From Prevotella sp. (lineage in GTDB: Bacteria > Bacteroidota > Bacteroidia > Bacteroidales > Bacteroidaceae): a DNA stretch of 64,000 nt. The stretch spans positions 1 through 64,000 of the forward strand of contig JAGBJJ010000011.1 in the NCBI GenBank assembly GCA_017934525.1, read 5' to 3'. The notes beneath the pieces were generated by a model. The model had not been told where the DNA came from. It made no database searches and saw nothing but the letters and a program-made list of their open reading frames with translations. Each line of letters opens with the position of its first letter. Positions within the stretch are counted from its first letter, which is position 1. The position numbers were made by a program, and so were the translations under genes. Shown here one piece after another: positions 60,012-64,000 of this stretch.

Positions 60012-60219
60012 GACCGGGCGCCCTCTTCAGGGAAGGAGGGACTTCCTGCTTTCCTTGTAACCTTTTTGCATTCTAATTGCGGCACTCTCAAAATGAATTC
60101 TGGCCAAAATCAATTTAATTTTGGCTGAAATTTCAAAAATTCCGGCCAAAATTCATTTCGCATATATGGGCATCAGAACCACAATATAGCACTATTCACC
60201 CAAAATCATATGCAAAAAC
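60012..60219. repeat. Intergenic palindrome array with GGCCAAAAT core, copy B
   Basis: Between the regulator and the beta-helix gene, three alternating copies of an AATTCyGGCCAAAAT core lie at 60096-60110 (+), 60118-60132 (-, diverged) and 60138-60152 (+). The outer flanks (60091-60095 and 60153-60158) repeat AAATG / CATTT in inverted orientation. The core also occurs at 11615-11670. Nothing else is recognised in this stretch. Confidence 0.75.
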
Positions 60220-60264
60220 ATGTTAATTCTACGAAATTCCATCATGTTAGTCAATATTTATCAC

Positions 60265-60272
60265 TATCTTTG
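60265..60272 (+). promoter_or_regulatory. -7 box of the beta-helix protein gene
   Basis: TAtcTTTG, 55 bases before the ATG at 60328. It rules out the earlier in-frame ATG at 60220, which lies upstream of it. No TTTG at the -33 spacing. Confidence 0.6.
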
Positions 60273-60327
60273 TGCTCAAAAAACAAATAGAATGGCTGAT
60301 TACTACTGCAAAAAAGACCTCAATAAC

Positions 60328-62016
60328 ATGAAGAATGCCCTTCTGTCCCTGCTTGTCGTTCTACTAATGTCGGCTGTGGCCGATGCCTCGGCCGCGGTGC
60401 GCTACGTGAAAGTCGGTGCCACGGGCGACGGCTCGTCGTGGCTTCAGGCTTCAGGTTCCATTCAAGACATGATTGACGCCAGTCAGGCTGGCGACGAAGT
60501 GTGGATAGCTGCCGGCACCTATAAGCCCGAGCGCCTGCTGAAGAGCAACAAAGACCGCTCCTATGCCTTCGTGCTGAAAGACGGCGTAGCCCTCTATGGC
60601 GGTTTTGCGGGCCATGAGACATCGCTCAGCAATCGCGCCCGCGGCGAGCGTCCCTGGGAGTTTCAGTCTGAGACGGTGCTGAGTGCCGAAAACGGTGAGC
60701 CCGATGTGTGGGAACGGCATCTGGCCGAAGGATCATCCTACCGCTACACGTGGTTGGCCGATGGCGACAACCTGGAGGTGGTAGGTACGAGCGACAACTA
60801 CAACCACGTGCTCTATGCCGACGGTGTGCTGGCGCAGCCCACCGTTGTCAGCGGACTGACCCTGCGCGGCGCCTGTGCCAACGTCTGGAACGTGAAAGCT
60901 GCCGGCGGTGCACTCTATGCTGCTGGTAACGTGCAGCTCAGCGAATGTCAGATACTGGAGAACTCAGCCTATTTCACAGCCCAGTCCACCACCGGCGCCT
61001 CTGACACCTATGGCGGAGCCGTCTGTTTGCAAGGCACTGAGGGGGCCGCCATCACCGATTGCTACTTTGCACGTAACTACTGTCACAGCAAGTGGGGCAA
61101 CAGCTGGGGCGGTGCCGTCTATGCAAAGAACACGCTGATAGCCCGCTGCGAGTTTACCGACTGCGTGTCGCTCGACAATGGCGGTGCCGTGGTACTCGTG
61201 GGCGGCACGCTCGAAGACTGCCTGTTCACCGACTGCTACGCCGCTACCGGCGGTGCCGTGCTCAACGCCGGCACAGCCACAGGCAACACTGTATACGACT
61301 GTCGCGCACTCCTCGGCGGCGGCATCTACAACCAAGGCACGGCCAGCTATAACCTTGTGGCCGGATGCTACGCCGACGCCATTGAGTTTGGCGCCGAACT
61401 GGGCGGACAAGGCGGCGGCATATACAATGCCGGCGGCGACATTGTGGGTTCGGTGGTATACAACAACAAGGCCTTTGCCGGCGGCGGTATATTTATCAGC
61501 GGCGGAAGGGTTGTCAACTCTACCATACAGCACAACGCCTTGCGGCAGGACAGCGAAAAGGCCAACGCTGCAGCAGCAGAGAAGATAGATTTGGCGGCAG
61601 CGCTCTGCAACAGCATTGCCAATCCTGATGCCGACGCAAGCAACTTCGTCAGCCCCACCCACTTCAAAGGTCTTCCCTCTAACGACGACGAGCGTCAGTC
61701 GCTGCGTCAGGCCTCATGGGCACTGGCCGACGGCTCTGAGTTCATTGATGCCGGCACGCTGACCGACGGTATCAGCGAGACTGCCGACATAGCCGGCAAC
61801 ACCCGCATCGCAGGTTCTGCCATCGATGTGGGAGCTTATGAGCATGCTGCCCAGGGAGCCGCGGTGGAGACGATTGGCAGCGACAAAGGTGCCCACACCA
61901 CCTGGTTCACCCTCGGCGCACAAGAGTTGAACCGCCGCCCCACGTCGGGCGTCGCCATAGAGGCCGTCACCGATGCTCAAGGGCATAGAAAGACGCGTAA
62001 AGTAATGAACAGATAA
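60328..62016 (+). CDS. Secreted right-handed beta-helix protein
   Basis: A 562-residue secreted protein. I start it at 60328 because MKNALLSLLVVLLMSAVADA is a signal peptide; the longer frame (60220, 60292) adds residues without a signal. The mature part begins RYVKVGATGDGSSWLQASGS then IQDMIDASQAGDEVWIAAGT, the usual opening of polymorphic parallel beta-helix proteins, and repeated GGAVYAKNTLIARCEFTD, GGAVLNAGTATGNTVYDC and GGGIYNQGTASYNLVAG are successive rungs. The C-terminus includes DIAGNTRIAGSAIDVGAYEH, as in choice-of-anchor Q proteins. It may bind or cleave polysaccharide, but no catalytic residues can be assigned. The next gene is 44 bases further on. Confidence 0.85.
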   Translation: MKNALLSLLVVLLMSAVADASAAVRYVKVGATGDGSSWLQASGSIQDMIDASQAGDEVWIAAGTYKPERLLKSNKDRSYAFVLKDGVALYGGFAGHETSLSNRARGERPWEFQSETVLSAENGEPDVWERHLAEGSSYRYTWLADGDNLEVVGTSDNYNHVLYADGVLAQPTVVSGLTLRGACANVWNVKAAGGALYAAGNVQLSECQILENSAYFTAQSTTGASDTYGGAVCLQGTEGAAITDCYFARNYCHSKWGNSWGGAVYAKNTLIARCEFTDCVSLDNGGAVVLVGGTLEDCLFTDCYAATGGAVLNAGTATGNTVYDCRALLGGGIYNQGTASYNLVAGCYADAIEFGAELGGQGGGIYNAGGDIVGSVVYNNKAFAGGGIFISGGRVVNSTIQHNALRQDSEKANAAAAEKIDLAAALCNSIANPDADASNFVSPTHFKGLPSNDDERQSLRQASWALADGSEFIDAGTLTDGISETADIAGNTRIAGSAIDVGAYEHAAQGAAVETIGSDKGAHTTWFTLGAQELNRRPTSGVAIEAVTDAQGHRKTRKVMNR

Positions 62017-62060
62017 AGCGACAATACCATTTTTATTTACTACCAAAAACATTAACCATT

Positions 62061-64000
62061 ATGAGAAAAACTGTACTTATGTTCCTACTGACCTTGGTGG
62101 CCATCGGCATCAAGGCAGCTGACAACCTCGACGAGCTGGCCGTGCTGCCCGAAGGCACCCAGACCGAGGAGTGGCAAATGACGGGCACCAGCGGCTCGGG
62201 CGATGTGTCGCAGACAGTCAACGTGGCTTTCGTCGGCGACGAGGTCTATGTCCAGGGCATCCTGGGCAACTGGGCTCCCACCAGTTGGATAAAGGGCACA
62301 AAGGATGGCTCTACGGTGACTTTCCCTGCCGGACGTCTGATGATTGATGCCGGAGGCTATAAGGCTTACCTCGTAGGCACCGACGAGACCCTCAGCAACG
62401 TGGAGGACATCGTCTTCACCTATGCTGAGACAACCGCCGAAGTGTCGATGACGCAACAGACCGACATCATTTCAATGGGCGGCAGCCAGACGGAAGTGGG
62501 CTATCCCTACTACTATCTGAAAAACGTGAAACTCTCAAAGGAGAACACCGGTGCTGCCAGCGAGTATACTTACACTGTGGCTCCCGAGGAGGGTAAGGTG
62601 GAGTCGCTCGGCGTTATCATCATGACGTTTGATGACGTTCTGGTGAAGAAAAACACGGCGATGGACACCTACATCAGCGTGACCAGCGACAAAGGCTACG
62701 AGGCACAGAAGTTCCTCACCGTGCTGGGCGACAAGAAGCGCGTGGCCATCAACATGAAGGAGAACGGCAACGACATCACTGCTGCCGGCAACTATACCCT
62801 CACCATCCCCGCCGGACTGCTGCTGAAGGATGAGGACGGCACCGAGCTGCCTGAAATCACCTTGCACTACACCATCGGCGACGACCAGCAGGGCGACGAC
62901 GATGAGGACCTGACCACCAACGTCGTGACGCCTCCAGCTGGCCTGGCCTACGAGGACTACACCTTCACGGCTACCTACTACAACAACAACGGCACCAGCA
63001 GCATCAAGCGCACGGCGAAGATTGGCTTCGACGGCGATAATGTATACATCAGCGGCATCAGCTACTTCCTTGAGGACTACTCGTGGCTGAAGGGCAAGTT
63101 AAATGCCGACAAGACGGCCATCACCCTGAAGTCGCCGCAGTACTATGGCGAGATTCAGGAGGGCTACAAAGCCTACTTCATTGCCAACGTCTACGTGAGC
63201 GACGACAACGACACCTATCCCACCACCATCGAGCTGCCCTACGACGCTGAGACGGGTGAGATAACCGTGCCCGCCACACACTACTGGCTCGAGGGCTCAG
63301 CGCCCGTCAACGAATGGAAGTGCTATGGATACTATACCAACATCAATCTGACGAAGGGCGCCGTGAAACCCATCGAACTGCCTGAGGACCTGGTGGCCGA
63401 GAACTACATCATGATTTCGAAAGACTACTATGACCAAGATGCCAGCCGCCCTGCCCACGTGGCCATCAACGGTGATGAGGTATACATCAACGGCTTCTGC
63501 CGCTATCTGCCCGATGCATGGATCAAGGGCACGATGACCGACGGTAAGGTGACCTTCGAGGGTGGCCAGTATCTGGGCACCTATGCCAACTACGACTTCT
63601 ACTTCATGGACGAGGGCGCTACGTTCACCTACGATGCAGAGGCAGACAAGTTTGTGGCCGACGGCGACATATATACCTACTATGGCTCCAGCTATAGCGA
63701 CTACTTCAAAAACCTCGTCATCACGAAGGTCATCGAGAAGGCCGGTATGCCTGCCAATCCCTCTATCTCGCAGATATACAAGGGCCAGTATGGCGACATG
63801 GTCATCTTCAACGTGCCTCTGGTCGACGTCGACGGCAACCCGCTCGTGGCCGACAAGCTGTCATTCCAGTTCTTCACCGACGTGGAGGGCACCGTCAGCC
63901 CGCTCACCTTCAAGACTGCTGAATACAGCAAGCTGACTGAGGATATGAGCATCATCCCCTACGGCTTCACGGAAGACTACGACTTCTACGACGGGCAGAT
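62061..64000 (+). CDS. Large repetitive surface protein, 3' end cut off
   Basis: I translated this by hand: ATG at 62061, open to the window edge (646 codons). A signal peptide (MRKTVLMFLLTLVAIGIKAA) is followed by at least three copies of a roughly 100-residue module, recognisable by VYVQGILGNWAPTSWIKGTK, VYISGISYFLEDYSWLKGKL and VYINGFCRYLPDAWIKGTMT, separated by domains with acidic linkers (GDDQQGDDDEDLTT). Proteins with this VYIxG-WxKG module are common in Prevotella and often end in a C-terminal sorting domain, which here would lie outside the window. No enzyme motif is seen. It follows the beta-helix gene and is probably co-transcribed with it. Confidence 0.8.
   Translation, partial: MRKTVLMFLLTLVAIGIKAADNLDELAVLPEGTQTEEWQMTGTSGSGDVSQTVNVAFVGDEVYVQGILGNWAPTSWIKGTKDGSTVTFPAGRLMIDAGGYKAYLVGTDETLSNVEDIVFTYAETTAEVSMTQQTDIISMGGSQTEVGYPYYYLKNVKLSKENTGAASEYTYTVAPEEGKVESLGVIIMTFDDVLVKKNTAMDTYISVTSDKGYEAQKFLTVLGDKKRVAINMKENGNDITAAGNYTLTIPAGLLLKDEDGTELPEITLHYTIGDDQQGDDDEDLTTNVVTPPAGLAYEDYTFTATYYNNNGTSSIKRTAKIGFDGDNVYISGISYFLEDYSWLKGKLNADKTAITLKSPQYYGEIQEGYKAYFIANVYVSDDNDTYPTTIELPYDAETGEITVPATHYWLEGSAPVNEWKCYGYYTNINLTKGAVKPIELPEDLVAENYIMISKDYYDQDASRPAHVAINGDEVYINGFCRYLPDAWIKGTMTDGKVTFEGGQYLGTYANYDFYFMDEGATFTYDAEADKFVADGDIYTYYGSSYSDYFKNLVITKVIEKAGMPANPSISQIYKGQYGDMVIFNVPLVDVDGNPLVADKLSFQFFTDVEGTVSPLTFKTAEYSKLTEDMSIIPYGFTEDYDFYDGQ

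Noticed and set aside
60220..60327. Longer start for the beta-helix protein
   Set aside because: The ATG at 60220 is upstream of the -7 box and the extra residues hide the signal peptide.
1..64000. tRNA, rRNA, transposase, integrase or toxin-antitoxin genes
   Set aside because: None was recognised when scanning both strands; short or diverged tRNAs could still have been missed by eye.

Overview
The window looks like chromosome of a Bacteroidales bacterium, most likely Prevotella or a close relative, at moderately high GC. The evidence is a SusC/SusD pair, GLPGLI, DUF5689, Wzi-type and C10-peptidase proteins, and repeated promoters of the Bacteroidetes form (TTTG, 19-20 nt, TAnnTTTG) with little use of Shine-Dalgarno sites. 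No tRNA, rRNA, CRISPR array, transposase or phage gene was seen.

Layout. 1-6.8 kb: surface polysaccharide functions (GT2 glycosyltransferase, WecA/MraY-type and WcaJ-type phosphoglycosyl transferases, a membrane nucleotide-sugar 4,6-dehydratase, a Wzi-like outer membrane protein and a lipoprotein). 6.9-11.5 kb: an Arg/Ser-rich secreted protein, a histidine phosphatase, a four-helix-bundle protein whose 3' end runs into an unusual inverted ATGGG/CCCAT array, a DUF308 membrane protein and an M64 peptidase. 11.7-20.8 kb: a probable nucleic-acid scavenging region. A divergent promoter pair drives udk, a uracil-DNA glycosylase family gene and a secreted EEP nuclease one way, and a TonB-type receptor with two OB-like lipoproteins the other way; L31 and a secreted NUC1 nuclease follow. 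20.9-32.5 kb: housekeeping (glutathione peroxidase, TrxB, Na+/solute symporter, thioesterase, ADP-forming acyl-CoA synthetase, trigger factor, LptB, MlaE/MlaF, Der). 32.7-35.4 kb: the conserved yceD-rpmF-fabH-era run.

35.6-47.7 kb: an accessory envelope region with a C10 cysteine protease preceded by a 47-codon ORF, a GLPGLI / outer membrane receptor / BlaI / M56-TonB-plug cluster, a TPR protein followed by a 44-codon ORF with a RiPP-leader-like pattern, and an orphan sensor kinase. 48.0-60.0 kb: a compact polysaccharide utilization locus (SusC, SusD, GH144-like glucanase, GH3 fused to an SGNH domain, and a one-protein transmembrane regulator with a LuxR-type HTH) that I infer acts on beta-1,2-glucan or a related beta-glucan. 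60.3-64.0 kb: a secreted beta-helix protein and the start of a large repetitive surface protein cut by the window edge.

The strongest candidates for new biology are the four-helix-bundle gene with its inverted array, the nucleic-acid scavenging region, the BlaI/M56-TonB-plug receptor cluster, the GH3-SGNH fusion, and the two small ORFs. All functional statements come from reading motifs and gene order; no database search was possible.
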